Of a stretch of 64,000 nt of DNA, positions 27,305-33,546 are shown piece after piece. The first letter of the stretch is position 1. The number at the start of each line of letters is the position of its first letter. The DNA lies in contig NZ_AP018178.1 of assembly GCF_002368195.1 (NCBI RefSeq), forward strand, positions 4,069,421 to 4,133,420, given 5' to 3'. The notes below the pieces were generated by a model. The model searched no databases, was not told where the DNA came from, and saw only the letters and a program-made list of their open reading frames with translations. The translations under genes were made by a program, and so were the position numbers. This DNA comes from Calothrix sp. NIES-2100 (GTDB taxonomy: Bacteria; Cyanobacteriota; Cyanobacteriia; Cyanobacteriales; Nostocaceae).

Positions 27305-28187
27305 TCATCTGACGAGGGGAATTGATGCGATCGCATTGTCGCCCGATGTAACTCAATTGCAGAGCGATGTATTAATATAACAAGTCTCGGCGATCGCATT
27401 GTTGGTCTATGGCGCATAATTAACTACACAACGTCATTGCGAAGGTGGCGTCAGCGGAATGAAGCAATCCCAACCCTTGCGATTGCTTCGCTCGCAATGA
27501 CTGTAAATATTGTTGTTTAAATACTTCTAGATCTGGAGTATGGGGTTTTTCGGACTTTAGTCCAATATTACATCAATAATGCTTTGCGTTAATCTATATA
27601 TTATGGGGTAAATATTTCTTCCTTTCCCTTTACCCTTTTTAATATGGTTATGCTCAATCGTTCCAGAAAACTGACCGATCGCATTAACTTTAGGGTGCTG
27701 GCGTTGATTCGCTCCGGCGTAGCCCGTCGTAGCGAAAAGTCACCAGATAAGGCTTCCTTAGATCTGAACTTTTCAAGACAGACATCGCCTCGCTGATTCT
27801 TCAAATTTGTACGGTAGACAATTTCATACTACAACTGTATTATAAAAATAAGTTATTAATCTCAATTACAAATACTACAGAAATTCGATGATCCACAAGA
27901 GCTTGTCCTCAAACATAGATAGCGCAAGACATTGCCGACCCCGCAAAGGTTTAGGCAAAAACATTGCCCTATTTGGATTTGAGGGCACATATCAATATTC
28001 AGACAGTAAATCTGCAACTGAAAGGATTGTTGAAGTGTTAGCCGCATGGCTAAATCCAGACCGACTTATAAACAGCGGGAGGTGCAAGTGCGTTCTTGTA
28101 CCGCATATAAGGAAACAAGTGTCAACTACTTGACCCCCGCTTCTGATTACCAGAGACGGGGGTTATTTTTTGGGAGTGAATTCACCT
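27305..28187. other. Long intergenic region with dispersed repeats
   Basis: No convincing gene is seen; the short open frames here mostly run through repeats. Contents are GCGATCGC sites, a REP-like repeat in which GTCATTGCGAAGG...GAATGAAGCAATCCC pairs with the inverted GCGATTGCTTCGCTCGCAATGAC (27436-27502), and a second dispersed repeat near 27705-27740. A terminator-like hairpin lies at 28124-28171 just before the HNH gene, so a short unannotated transcript may end there. Confidence 0.55.
28134..28171 (+). terminator. Terminator-like hairpin before the HNH gene
   Basis: CCCCCG (28134-28139) pairs with CGGGGG (28157-28162) and is followed by TTATTTTTT. This is a Rho-independent terminator layout. 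No gene is called upstream, so it may end a small RNA starting in 27.9-28.1 kb, or act as an attenuator in the leader of the HNH gene. Confidence 0.6.
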
Positions 28188-28724
28188 ATGGAAGCTCAAC
28201 CACAGACTCAGAAAGCCAACATATTACAAAACTCGGTAGTGGTGTTCTCTAAGAACTACCTACCATTGGCAAGGGTTAACATTAAACGCGCTATTGTACT
28301 GTTAGTAAGCGGACAGGCAGAATCATTAGAGTTTGGCAGTACAACGCTTTGGGAAGTGCGATCGCCCAGTGTCGTACTACAAGTTCCCGAACACATTCGT
28401 CTCACAGTTGGTAATCCCGAACGTCATTGGAAAGTACCACCTGTAAACCGACGTGAAGTCCTCAAGCGTGATAGCCACAGCTGCCAATACTGTGGAAGCA
28501 CCAAGCGTTTAACCCTCGACCATGTAATACCCCGTTCCAAAGGTGGACAGCATACCTGGGACAACGTTGTTACAGCTTGTGAACGTTGTAATTCTACCAA
28601 GAGCGATCGCCTTCCACATGAAGCCGGAATGGTACTCAAAACCAAACCCAAAGCGCCAATTCACCCAGCCGTCGCATTTGCCGAACAGTTCTGGAACGCA
28701 CAACGCCTAACTGAGAATGAGTAA
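28188..28724 (+). CDS. HNH endonuclease-family protein
   Basis: The start is the ATG at 28188 (MEAQPQTQ) preceded by GGGAGTGA about 9 bp upstream; the TTG at 28170 lies in the hairpin tail and is less likely. The product is 178 residues. The HNH fold is near residues 92-145: CQYCG zinc knuckle, LDHVIPRSKGG (HNH histidine) and N..TACERCNSTK. Such proteins are metal-dependent DNA nucleases. Its N-terminal part (SKNYLPLARVNIKRAIVLLVSGQAE) is of the type found in many cyanobacterial HNH proteins. It sits about 200 bp upstream of the tRNA array and in the same direction. Confidence 0.9.
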   Translation: MEAQPQTQKANILQNSVVVFSKNYLPLARVNIKRAIVLLVSGQAESLEFGSTTLWEVRSPSVVLQVPEHIRLTVGNPERHWKVPPVNRREVLKRDSHSCQYCGSTKRLTLDHVIPRSKGGQHTWDNVVTACERCNSTKSDRLPHEAGMVLKTKPKAPIHPAVAFAEQFWNAQRLTENE

Positions 28725-28746
28725 TTCACTCCCCTAAACCCAGTCA

Positions 28747-28784
28747 GAGAGGGCAATACAGCGATTAAGTAACACCGCCCTCTC
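28747..28784 (+). terminator. Hairpin after the HNH gene
   Basis: GAGAGGGC (28747-28754) pairs with GCCCTCTC (28777-28784) over a 22-nt loop. There is no T-run after it. It probably separates the HNH transcript from the tRNA promoter that follows. Confidence 0.5.
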
Positions 28785-28813
28785 ATTTCTCAAAAAAAAT
28801 TTGTAGTATACCC

Positions 28814-28842
28814 TTGACAGCCTTGTAGTATTTATGTAGTAT
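28814..28842 (+). promoter_or_regulatory. Sigma70-type promoter of the tRNA array
   Basis: A perfect -35 TTGACA (28814-28819), a 17-bp spacer and TAGTAT (28837-28842) lie about 87 bp before the first tRNA. TAGTAT occurs several times in a local TGTAGTAT repeat, so the exact -10 is one of these copies. One promoter could drive the whole array as a polycistronic precursor. Confidence 0.7.
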
Positions 28843-28928
28843 ATATGTAGTGAAGCAAAAGAGCCTCTGCAAAAGGCACAGCGCTAACACCTCTGAACCA
28901 TGAAAACTAAATAATTGCCACCCAACGT

Positions 28929-29004
28929 GGGGGTGTAGCTTAGTCCGGTTTAAAGCAGTCGCCTGTCGAGCGAAAGACCGTGGGTTCAAATCCCATCATC
29001 CCCG
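28929..29004 (+). tRNA. tRNA-Asp (anticodon GTC)
   Basis: First gene of the array. Acceptor GGGGGTG pairs with CATCCCC. The loop CTGTCGA gives anticodon GTC. T arm GTGGG-TTCAAAT-CCCAT is normal. The CCA end is not encoded. Confidence 0.85.
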
Positions 29005-29007
29005 TGT

Positions 29008-29084
29008 AGCCTTGTGGACTAATAGAAAAGTCGCTCTGATTCTCAGTCAGAGAGAAGCGGGTGCAACTCCCGTCGAGGCTTCCA
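29008..29084 (+). tRNA. tRNA-Glu (anticodon CTC), atypical
   Basis: AGCCTTG pairs with CGAGGCT, then T and an encoded CCA. Stem TCTGA/TCAGA encloses TTCTCAG, anticodon CTC. The T loop reads TGCAACT instead of TTCRANY, so the T54-T55 pair is altered. Glu(CTC) is unusual, since bacteria usually manage with TTC alone. Confidence 0.65.
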
Positions 29085-29089
29085 AAAAT

Positions 29090-29163
29090 GTCCAGGTCGC
29101 CTAATGGTAGGGTATTGGTCTGCAAAACCGACTGTGCGAGTTCAATTCTCGCCCTGGACTCCA
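29090..29163 (+). tRNA. tRNA-Cys (anticodon GCA)
   Basis: Acceptor GTCCAGG/CCTGGAC with encoded CCA. Loop CTGCAAA gives GCA. T loop TTCAATT. Confidence 0.9.
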
Positions 29164-29168
29164 AACGT

Positions 29169-29243
29169 TGCAGTGTAACCTAATGGTAAGGTACTCGGCT
29201 CATAACCGAGGAAATGCGAGTTCAACTCTCGCCGCTGCGACCA
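29169..29243 (+). tRNA. tRNA-Met (anticodon CAT)
   Basis: TGCAGTG pairs with CGCTGCG using two G-U pairs, discriminator A, CCA encoded. Anticodon stem CTCGG/CCGAG, loop CTCATAA. It lacks the three G-C pairs in the anticodon stem of an initiator. It could be elongator Met or an Ile(CAU) read by lysidine modification. Confidence 0.75.
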
Positions 29244-29246
29244 AAT

Positions 29247-29343
29247 GCAGGGATAGTGTAACGGCAGCATAAGGGTCTCCAAAACCTTTAGTCTAGGTAC
29301 CCTGCGGGAAGCCGCTTCGCGTCTACAAATCCTAGTCTCTGCG
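29247..29343 (+). pseudogene. tRNA-Trp (anticodon CCA) with T loop interrupted by a small repeat
   Basis: GCAGGGA pairs with TCTCTGC. Stem AGGGT/ACCTT and loop CTCCAAA give CCA. The T stem CTAGG/CCTAG is intact, but the loop is split: after the first T comes a ~27-nt dispersed repeat (ACCCTGCGGGAAG..., 29298-29324), then CAAAT. All other elements fold, so the insertion is recent. It is probably non-functional unless the extra hairpin is tolerated. Confidence 0.75.
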
Positions 29344-29360
29344 TTCTACTACGTGCCCCA

Positions 29361-29432
29361 ACATAAGAAGCTTACAAACTGGTCATCTGATTTTCTCCAT
29401 CAGAGTAGGTTCAAATCCTACAGCCTCCACCA
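29361..29432 (+). pseudogene. Degenerate tRNA-like sequence (possible anticodon TCT)
   Basis: A perfect T arm (GTAGG-TTCAAAT-CCTAC), AGCCTCC, A and CCA end at 29432, and CTGAT/ATCAG encloses TTTCTCC. The variable region would be only 1 nt and no 5' acceptor strand matches AGCCTCC upstream. The complement GGGGGCT occurs just downstream at 29437-29443. This looks like a tRNA remnant. Confidence 0.4.
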
Positions 29433-29490
29433 AACCTGGGGGCTGAAAAAACAGCTTCTCAAACTTGCATGTGGTAGAAATTTCACTCTT

Positions 29491-29564
29491 GGTGCCGTAG
29501 GCAAATTGGTAAAGCCACCTGTCTTTCAAGCAGGAGATTGCGGGTTCAATCCCCGTCGGCACTG
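29491..29564 (+). tRNA. tRNA-Glu (anticodon TTC)
   Basis: GGTGCCG pairs with CGGCACT (one G-U). Stem CCTGT/GCAGG, loop CTTTCAA, anticodon TTC. T arm GCGGG-TTCAATC-CCCGT. CCA not encoded. Confidence 0.8.
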
Positions 29565-29656
29565 CTGACTTGAGTTGGGATGGCAGAGAGCAGGAAAACT
29601 GATCTCTCCATTCCTTTATTTCACCGAGAAATCTCAAGTCATTACTCAAAATATAT

Positions 29657-29737
29657 GGGTCGGCTCGCCTATTGGTGTGGGCAACGGTCTGTAAAACCGC
29701 CGCGTTTGCGTTGCTGGTTCAATTCCAGCCCGACCCA
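29657..29737 (+). tRNA. tRNA-Tyr (anticodon GTA)
   Basis: GGGTCGG/CCGACCC acceptor. Loop CTGTAAA, anticodon GTA. The variable arm CGC-GTTT-GCG is a small hairpin, as expected for class II tRNA-Tyr. T loop TTCAATT. Confidence 0.88.
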
Positions 29738-29741
29738 TTAT

Positions 29742-29826
29742 GGAGAGATTGCTATCGGCAGGGCAAGCTGTTTGCTAAACAGTCGTGGATGCAAGTCCAC
29801 TGTGGGTTCAAATCCCTCTCTCTCCG
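29742..29826 (+). tRNA. tRNA-Ser (anticodon GCT)
   Basis: GGAGAGA/TCTCTCC acceptor. Stem GCTGT/ACAGT, loop TTGCTAA. A long variable arm (GTGGAT..GTCCAC) marks it as class II serine tRNA. Confidence 0.88.
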
Positions 29827-29831
29827 CCTTT

Positions 29832-29906
29832 GAGAACGTGGTGTAACTGGATGAACACATCGGTCTACGAAACCGAAGAGTGGGGGTTCAAGTCCCTCCG
29901 TTCTCG
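29832..29906 (+). tRNA. tRNA-Arg (anticodon ACG)
   Basis: GAGAACG/CGTTCTC acceptor, stem TCGGT/ACCGA, loop CTACGAA. A34 would be edited to inosine by TadA. Confidence 0.9.
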
Positions 29907-29912
29907 CCTTAT

Positions 29913-29985
29913 CCCCCGGTAACTCAGTTGGTAGAGTGCCTGTTTGAAGAACAGGAGGTCATCCGTTCAATCCGGATCTGGGGGA
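29913..29985 (+). tRNA. tRNA-Phe (anticodon GAA)
   Basis: CCCCCGG pairs with CTGGGGG. Stem CCTGT/ACAGG, loop TTGAAGA. T arm ATCCG-TTCAATC-CGGAT. Confidence 0.9.
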
Positions 29986-29994
29986 CTGGCACAT

Positions 29995-30089
<95 letters not shown>

Positions 30090-30097
30090 CCATTCAT

Positions 30098-30174
30098 TGC
30101 CGAGTGGACGACTTGGAAAGTCGCTGTGACTCTGAATCATAGAGAAGTTGGTTCGACCCCAACCTCGGCAACCA
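30098..30174 (+). tRNA. tRNA-Gln (anticodon CTG)
   Basis: TGCCGAG/CTCGGCA, A, CCA encoded. Stem TGTGA/TCATA, loop CTCTGAA. T arm GTTGG-TTCGACC-CCAAC. Confidence 0.85.
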
Positions 30175-30179
30175 ATTAT

Positions 30180-30255
30180 TGCCCTGTGGTGTAACTGGCA
30201 ACATCCCTCGCTTTGAACGAGGAGATTCCAGGTTCAAACCCTGGCAGGGCAGCCA
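30180..30255 (+). tRNA. tRNA-Gln (anticodon TTG)
   Basis: TGCCCTG/CAGGGCA, G, CCA encoded. Stem CCTCG/CGAGG, loop CTTTGAA. Confidence 0.9.
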
Positions 30256-30261
30256 AATTAT

Positions 30262-30342
30262 GCTCCTGTAGCCCAATTGGAAGAGGCGGCTGTCTCAAAA
30301 ACAGTCTATTTTGTACGGGTTCGACTCCCGTCAGGAGTACCA
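30262..30342 (+). tRNA. tRNA-Leu (anticodon CAA), short variable arm
   Basis: GCTCCTG/CAGGAGT, A, CCA encoded. Stem GCTGT/ACAGT, loop CTCAAAA. The variable region is only 9 nt (CTATTTTGT), too short for the usual class II leucine arm. Confidence 0.82.
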
Positions 30343-30343
30343 A

Positions 30344-30420
30344 CGGGATGTGGCGCAACTTGGTAGCGCGGCAGCTTTGGGAGCTGAAGGTTGCAGGTTC
30401 AAATCCTGCCATTCCGACCA
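30344..30420 (+). tRNA. tRNA-Pro (anticodon TGG)
   Basis: CGGGATG/CATTCCG, A, CCA encoded. Loop TTTGGGA. T arm GCAGG-TTCAAAT-CCTGC. Confidence 0.9.
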
Positions 30421-30423
30421 TTT

Positions 30424-30497
30424 GCCCTTGTGACGAAACTGGCAAACGTGCTGGTCTTAGAAACCAGATTTTGTGGGTTCGACTCCCACCAAGGGTA
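30424..30497 (+). tRNA. tRNA-Leu (anticodon TAG), class I variable loop
   Basis: GCCCTTG/CAAGGGT, discriminator A. Stem CTGGT/ACCAG, loop CTTAGAA. The variable loop is only 5 nt (ATTTT), whereas bacterial tRNA-Leu normally carries a long arm. Confidence 0.82.
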
Positions 30498-30517
30498 CTG
30501 GGCATTTGCCCAACCAT

Positions 30518-30595
30518 ACTCCCGTGGCGAAATTGGTAAACGCTTCCGTTTGAGGGACGGAATCTTTGCAGGTTCGATTCCTGTCGGGAGTACCA
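30518..30595 (+). tRNA. tRNA-Leu (anticodon GAG), short variable loop
   Basis: ACTCCCG/CGGGAGT, A, CCA encoded. Stem TCCGT/ACGGA, loop TTGAGGG. Variable region about 6 nt (ATCTTT). Confidence 0.82.
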
Positions 30596-30599
30596 AATT

Positions 30600-30636
30600 G
30601 GGTCGTTGGCAGAGCGGATAAATAACGGCCTTGTGT
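30600..30636 (+). pseudogene. 5' half of a broken tRNA
   Basis: GGGTCGT, TG and a D-arm-like GCAGAGCGG are present, but no anticodon or T arm follows. GGGTCGT is complementary to GCGACCC at 31460-31466, just after the HNH gene, where a matching T arm occurs. The two pieces look like one tRNA gene separated by about 800 bp. Confidence 0.5.
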
Positions 30637-30638
30637 AT

Positions 30639-30711
30639 GGGGTATTGGCATAGCGGCAAGTGCATCGGACTTTTAATCCGACTCAGACAGGTTCGACTCC
30701 TGTATACCCCA
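30639..30711 (+). tRNA. tRNA-Lys (anticodon TTT)
   Basis: GGGGTAT/ATACCCC, discriminator A. Stem TCGGA/TCCGA, loop CTTTTAA. It lies inside the piece separating the two tRNA halves. Confidence 0.9.
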
Positions 30712-30757
30712 TAAATTTACTAAAATGAGGAAAATTATGTAATATTTATCAGCCAAA

Positions 30758-31432
30758 GTGTACACTGATGAAGCGTTAATTGCAGCAGTAAAAATTAGCT
30801 TGACTTACGCTGATGTTTTGAGACATCTAGGCTTGCGAATTCACAGTTCAAGATATAAGAGAGTTCAGAAAGATGTGCAGCGTTTAGGGCTTGATACTTC
30901 TCATTTCTTGAGAAGCAATGTAGGAATGTCTAATTCAAGAAAAATCGAAATACCACTTGAAGAACTTTTACTTGAGGGAACTGAAGTTCATACACATCGG
31001 CTCAAAAAAAGACTAATCAAGGCAGGGCTACTGGAGGAAAAATGTTACGAATGCGGGGTTCTTTACTGGCAAGGGAAGAAGTTATCTTTACATCTCGACC
31101 ACATAGATGGAAATAGGAGAAATAATAAACTAGAAAATCTTAGACTTTTATGCCCAAATTGTCATTCACTCACAGAAACATACTGCGGCAATAAAAATAA
31201 GAAAAATAGCTATTCTTGTTTAGATTGTGGGACGCAAATATCAAGGTCTGCAATTAGGTGTAGATCCTGTTCGCATAAACACTCTGGATATGTGAAGCCA
31301 ACAAAGATTGCTTGGGACAACTTAGAGGATCTCATCAAGGAAGTAGAGGCAACATCATATACGACTGTAGCTAAGCGTTTAGGCGTTAGCAGCAACGCAG
31401 TGAAAAAACACATTCGCACAAGATTGGATTAA
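30758..31432 (+). CDS. HNH endonuclease with C-terminal HTH, inside the tRNA array
   Basis: 224 residues from a GTG start; upstream in frame is a stop, so no ATG is available. The HNH core lies near 103-140: CYECG zinc Cys pair, LSLHLDHIDGNRRNNKLENL (His and Asn) and CPNCHS. A second Cys-x2-Cys pair (SCLDCG, CRSCSHKH) follows. The C-terminus (TTVAKRLGVSSNAVKKHIR, about 201-219) is a helix-turn-helix. This layout is that of phage and homing HNH nucleases. It reads with the array, and the 3' half of a split tRNA begins directly after its stop. Confidence 0.88.
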   Translation: MYTDEALIAAVKISLTYADVLRHLGLRIHSSRYKRVQKDVQRLGLDTSHFLRSNVGMSNSRKIEIPLEELLLEGTEVHTHRLKKRLIKAGLLEEKCYECGVLYWQGKKLSLHLDHIDGNRRNNKLENLRLLCPNCHSLTETYCGNKNKKNSYSCLDCGTQISRSAIRCRSCSHKHSGYVKPTKIAWDNLEDLIKEVEATSYTTVAKRLGVSSNAVKKHIRTRLD

Positions 31433-31467
31433 GCAGACTTATCCAGGTTCAACCCCTGGGCGACCCA
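31433..31467 (+). pseudogene. 3' half of a broken tRNA
   Basis: The T arm CCAGG-TTCAACC-CCTGG and GCGACCC plus A follow the HNH stop directly. GCGACCC pairs with GGGTCGT at 30600. The anticodon arm is missing or replaced by the end of the HNH gene. Confidence 0.5.
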
Positions 31468-31473
31468 ATACTA

Positions 31474-31548
31474 GGGCGTTTGGCAGAACGATTATGCTCC
31501 TGACTCTTAATCAGGCTGACACAGGTTCGACCCCTGTAGCGCCCACCA
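31474..31548 (+). tRNA. tRNA-Lys (anticodon CTT)
   Basis: GGGCGTT/AGCGCCC, A, CCA encoded. Stem CCTGA/TCAGG, loop CTCTTAA. Confidence 0.9.
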
Positions 31549-31554
31549 AATTAT

Positions 31555-31628
31555 GCCCCTGTAACCCAATTGGAAGAGGTGCCAAACTTAAAATTTGGAA
31601 GTTGCTGGTTCAAATCCAGTCAGGGGTA
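31555..31628 (+). tRNA. tRNA-Leu (anticodon TAA), class I variable loop, no intron
   Basis: GCCCCTG/CAGGGGT, discriminator A. Stem CCAAA/TTTGG, loop CTTAAAA. Variable loop is 5 nt (AAGTT). There is no group I intron, unlike the usual cyanobacterial tRNA-Leu(UAA). Confidence 0.85.
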
Positions 31629-31629
31629 T

Positions 31630-31707
31630 CGCGGAGATAGAGCTATGGTGCGCTCTGGGGTCTCATAAGCCTTCACGTAGTAGGTTCAAATCCCGCCTCC
31701 GCTACCA
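31630..31707 (+). tRNA. tRNA with CAT anticodon (Met or Ile2)
   Basis: CGCGGAG/CTCCGCT (first pair C-T mismatched), A, CCA encoded. D stem AGAGC/GCTCT, loop CTCATAA. The T stem GTAGG/CCCGC has an A-C mismatch, so it is weaker than its neighbours. Confidence 0.7.
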
Positions 31708-31710
31708 AAT

Positions 31711-31787
31711 GCTGGTGTAGCTCAATCTGGCAAAGCAACTGACTTGTAATCAGTAGGTTGCAGGTTCAACTCCTGTCACCAGCCCCA
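31711..31787 (+). tRNA. tRNA-Thr (anticodon TGT)
   Basis: GCTGGTG/CACCAGC, C, CCA encoded. Stem ACTGA/TCAGT, loop CTTGTAA. Confidence 0.9.
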
Positions 31788-31791
31788 GAAT

Positions 31792-31862
31792 GCGATCGTG
31801 GTGTAAAGGCAGCATCAGAGTCTTCCAAACTCACGGTACGAGTTCGATTCTCGTCGATCGCT
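31792..31862 (+). tRNA. tRNA-Gly (anticodon TCC)
   Basis: GCGATCG/CGATCGC acceptor, whose strands match the genome's frequent HIP1 palindrome. Stem AGAGT/ACTCA (first pair mismatched), loop CTTCCAA. Confidence 0.88.
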
Positions 31863-31884
31863 CTGAACCTTAAGGTTCTTAAAT

Positions 31885-31956
31885 GCGGGTGTGATGTAGT
31901 GGCTAGCATCTGAGTGCGCCACACTCAGCGCATGGGTTCGAGTCCCATCACTCGCT
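31885..31956 (+). tRNA. tRNA-Gly (anticodon GCC), C33
   Basis: GCGGGTG/CACTCGC acceptor. Stem TGAGT/ACTCA, loop GCGCCAC, anticodon GCC. Position 33 is C rather than the nearly universal U. Confidence 0.72.
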
Positions 31957-31961
31957 CTCGT

Positions 31962-32036
31962 AGCCCTGTAGCTCAATGGTGGAGCAACTGTTCTACAAAC
32001 AGAGGGTTACAGGTTCAATCCCTGTCAGGGCTACCA
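31962..32036 (+). tRNA. tRNA-Val (anticodon TAC, tentative)
   Basis: AGCCCTG/CAGGGCT, A, CCA encoded. CTGT/ACAG encloses TCTACAA; the anticodon would be TAC with C33. Identity is less certain because the stem is short by one pair. Confidence 0.68.
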
Positions 32037-32042
32037 ATTGAT

Positions 32043-32114
32043 GGGAGTGTCGCCTAATGGATGGGCATCGATCTTCTAAATCGACCGATGTAGGTTCGAG
32101 TCCTACCACTCCTG
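32043..32114 (+). tRNA. tRNA-Arg (anticodon TCT)
   Basis: GGGAGTG/CACTCCT, discriminator G. Stem TCGAT/ATCGA, loop CTTCTAA. Confidence 0.88.
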
Positions 32115-32120
32115 CTGTAT

Positions 32121-32194
32121 GGGGTCATAGCTCAACTGGCTAGAGCATCCGCCTTGCAAGCGGAAGGTTAGGGGTTCAAATCCCCTTGATTCCA
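32121..32194 (+). tRNA. tRNA-Ala (anticodon TGC)
   Basis: GGGGTCA/TGATTCC, discriminator A. Stem TCCGC/GCGGA, loop CTTGCAA. The G3-U70 alanine identity pair should be checked; here position 3-70 is G-T, as expected. Confidence 0.9.
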
Positions 32195-32199
32195 CTGGT

Positions 32200-32275
32200 G
32201 GTATCTGAAGTCAAAGTGGTCGAGACGCTAGCCTGTGGAGCTAGTAATTAGGGAGTTCAAGTCTCCTCAGATACC
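32200..32275 (+). tRNA. tRNA-His (anticodon GTG)
   Basis: GTATCTG/CAGATAC with an extra G at position -1 facing C73, the histidine identity feature. Stem CTAGC/GCTAG, loop CTGTGGA. Confidence 0.9.
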
Positions 32276-32282
32276 CCTGAAT

Positions 32283-32366
32283 GGAAGCTGTCCGGCATGG
32301 ACGAGGAAACCGCCTTGAAAGCGGCTGCGGCTAACACCGTCGAGAGTTCGATTCTCTCAGCTTCCG
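32283..32366 (+). tRNA. tRNA-Ser (anticodon TGA)
   Basis: GGAAGCT/AGCTTCC, discriminator G. Stem ACCGC/GCGGC, loop CTTGAAA. A long variable arm (TGCGGCTAACACCGTC) is present. Confidence 0.9.
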
Positions 32367-32370
32367 CCTT

Positions 32371-32442
32371 CCACCAGAAGCCGAAAAGTGAGGCGCTGTG
32401 CTGATAACACAGATACAGGAGGGGCAGTACCTCCCTGGTGGA
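32371..32442 (+). tRNA. tRNA-Ile (anticodon GAT), atypical T loop
   Basis: CCACCAG/CTGGTGG, discriminator A. D stem GCC/GGC, stem CTGTG/CACAG, loop CTGATAA. The T stem GGAGG/CCTCC is perfect, but the loop is GGCAGTA instead of TTCRANY. It is the last gene of the array. Confidence 0.65.
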
Positions 32443-32640
32443 TTCTTAAATGCGTAGAGTTGTTAACATACACCAGTGGCGCAAGCTGGATCAAATTTTA
32501 TGAAGGGCGATCGCACTCAGCACAATTTAGGTACGTCTGGTTTTTAACTTCGACATTATATGAAGGTAGTATAGTTAGATTGCAAGGCTTCCTGCCTATT
32601 CAGCTAAAATCTATCCAGTGAGAGCGCGAGGCCAACGAGA

Positions 32641-33438
32641 TTGGACGACAATTATCAAACTTACTTAAATCGGGTAGCACGAATGACGCTACCAGAAGCC
32701 TACAGATCCCAAGTCCAGCATATCCAGGAGTCTTCTAAATTTCAGCCCGATGCGGCTGGATTGAGGCAACCAGTACCATTTCCCGGCTATACGCTAATTA
32801 CCCCACCGGCGGTAGAAGCAACAGAAAACTCTGCTTTCTACGCTCAATTACAAAGTTATCAACAACAATTGTTACAATTGTCAGCTAACCGTGATTTGAT
32901 TGTGCCTGTACCCAATACTAGCTTTCATTTGACGCTAGCAGACTTGATTTGGGATAGTGCCTACCGTCACGTTTGTGAGGAAAACCCGAAATTTGAAGAA
33001 GAATTACGTTCTTGCATAGCTGATATCTTTCAGGACTATCAAGAATCTATTACCGCCGACAGTCAACCAATATATTGGCAAGTACTGGGACTGATAGTCA
33101 TGCCAAGAGCAATAGGAGTTTGTTTAGTACCACAGGATGAGCGTTGTTACGAACAGGTGATTAAATTTCGCCGCACTGTTTATCAAAATTCTCAGTTAAT
33201 GGCTTTGGGTATTGAACAACATTATCACTTCACTGCCCATATTACATTAGCTTATTTTGGAGAAATCTCACCCGAACTAGACCGGACAAATTTTAGTACA
33301 CAGTTATCTGAATTGAATCAACAATGGCCGTTAAACTCACCAGACTTTTTCATAGATCGTGTTGAACTGAGAAAATTTGACGATATGACAAGCTATAATC
33401 GTCAGCCGGACTGGCCGAGTTTAGTCATTAGTCATTAG
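32641..33438 (+). CDS. 2H phosphoesterase-like protein (DUF1868 type)
   Basis: 265 residues from a TTG start preceded by ACGAG. It has two His-x-Thr motifs about 104 residues apart: FHLTLA (His96, Thr98) and AHITLAYFG (His200, Thr202). This is the signature of the 2H phosphoesterase superfamily, which acts on 2',5' or cyclic phosphate bonds, often in RNA. The closest remembered type is DUF1868. It lies directly after the tRNA array on the same strand. Its last codons run into a heptamer repeat (TTAGTCA), so the C-terminus may have been altered by the repeat. Confidence 0.75.
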   Translation: MDDNYQTYLNRVARMTLPEAYRSQVQHIQESSKFQPDAAGLRQPVPFPGYTLITPPAVEATENSAFYAQLQSYQQQLLQLSANRDLIVPVPNTSFHLTLADLIWDSAYRHVCEENPKFEEELRSCIADIFQDYQESITADSQPIYWQVLGLIVMPRAIGVCLVPQDERCYEQVIKFRRTVYQNSQLMALGIEQHYHFTAHITLAYFGEISPELDRTNFSTQLSELNQQWPLNSPDFFIDRVELRKFDDMTSYNRQPDWPSLVISH

Positions 33439-33485
33439 TCATTAGTCATTAGTCATTAGTCATTAGTCAATAGTCATTAGTCATG
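33420..33485. repeat. TTAGTCA heptamer repeat
   Basis: About eight head-to-tail copies of TTAGTCA with one variant. The repeat contains the stop codon of the preceding gene, so it overlaps coding sequence. Confidence 0.9.
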
Positions 33486-33546
33486 AGATTCTGGACTTTT
33501 GACTATTGATTTAGCAGAGATTATCTCCAAAATATAGATTTTATAT

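Noticed and set aside
27436..27502. REP-like inverted repeat as a terminator or small RNA
   Set aside because: It matches a dispersed cyanobacterial repeat type and lies far from gene ends.
27601..27804. 67-codon minus-strand frame
   Set aside because: Overlaps dispersed repeats; amino acid sequence is typical of translated repeat DNA.
27888..28252. Overlapping short plus-strand frames before the HNH gene
   Set aside because: One crosses the terminator hairpin; no family resemblance; better seen as leader DNA.
29567..29643. Segment bounded by GACTTGAG/CTCAAGTC between tRNA-Glu and tRNA-Tyr
   Set aside because: It looks like a possible tRNA acceptor pair, but no anticodon or T arm is present; left unassigned.
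32443..32640. Possible further tRNA after tRNA-Ile(GAT)
   Set aside because: GTTAACA and CCAGTGGC/GCTGG look tRNA-like, but no T-arm motif or acceptor pairing is found.
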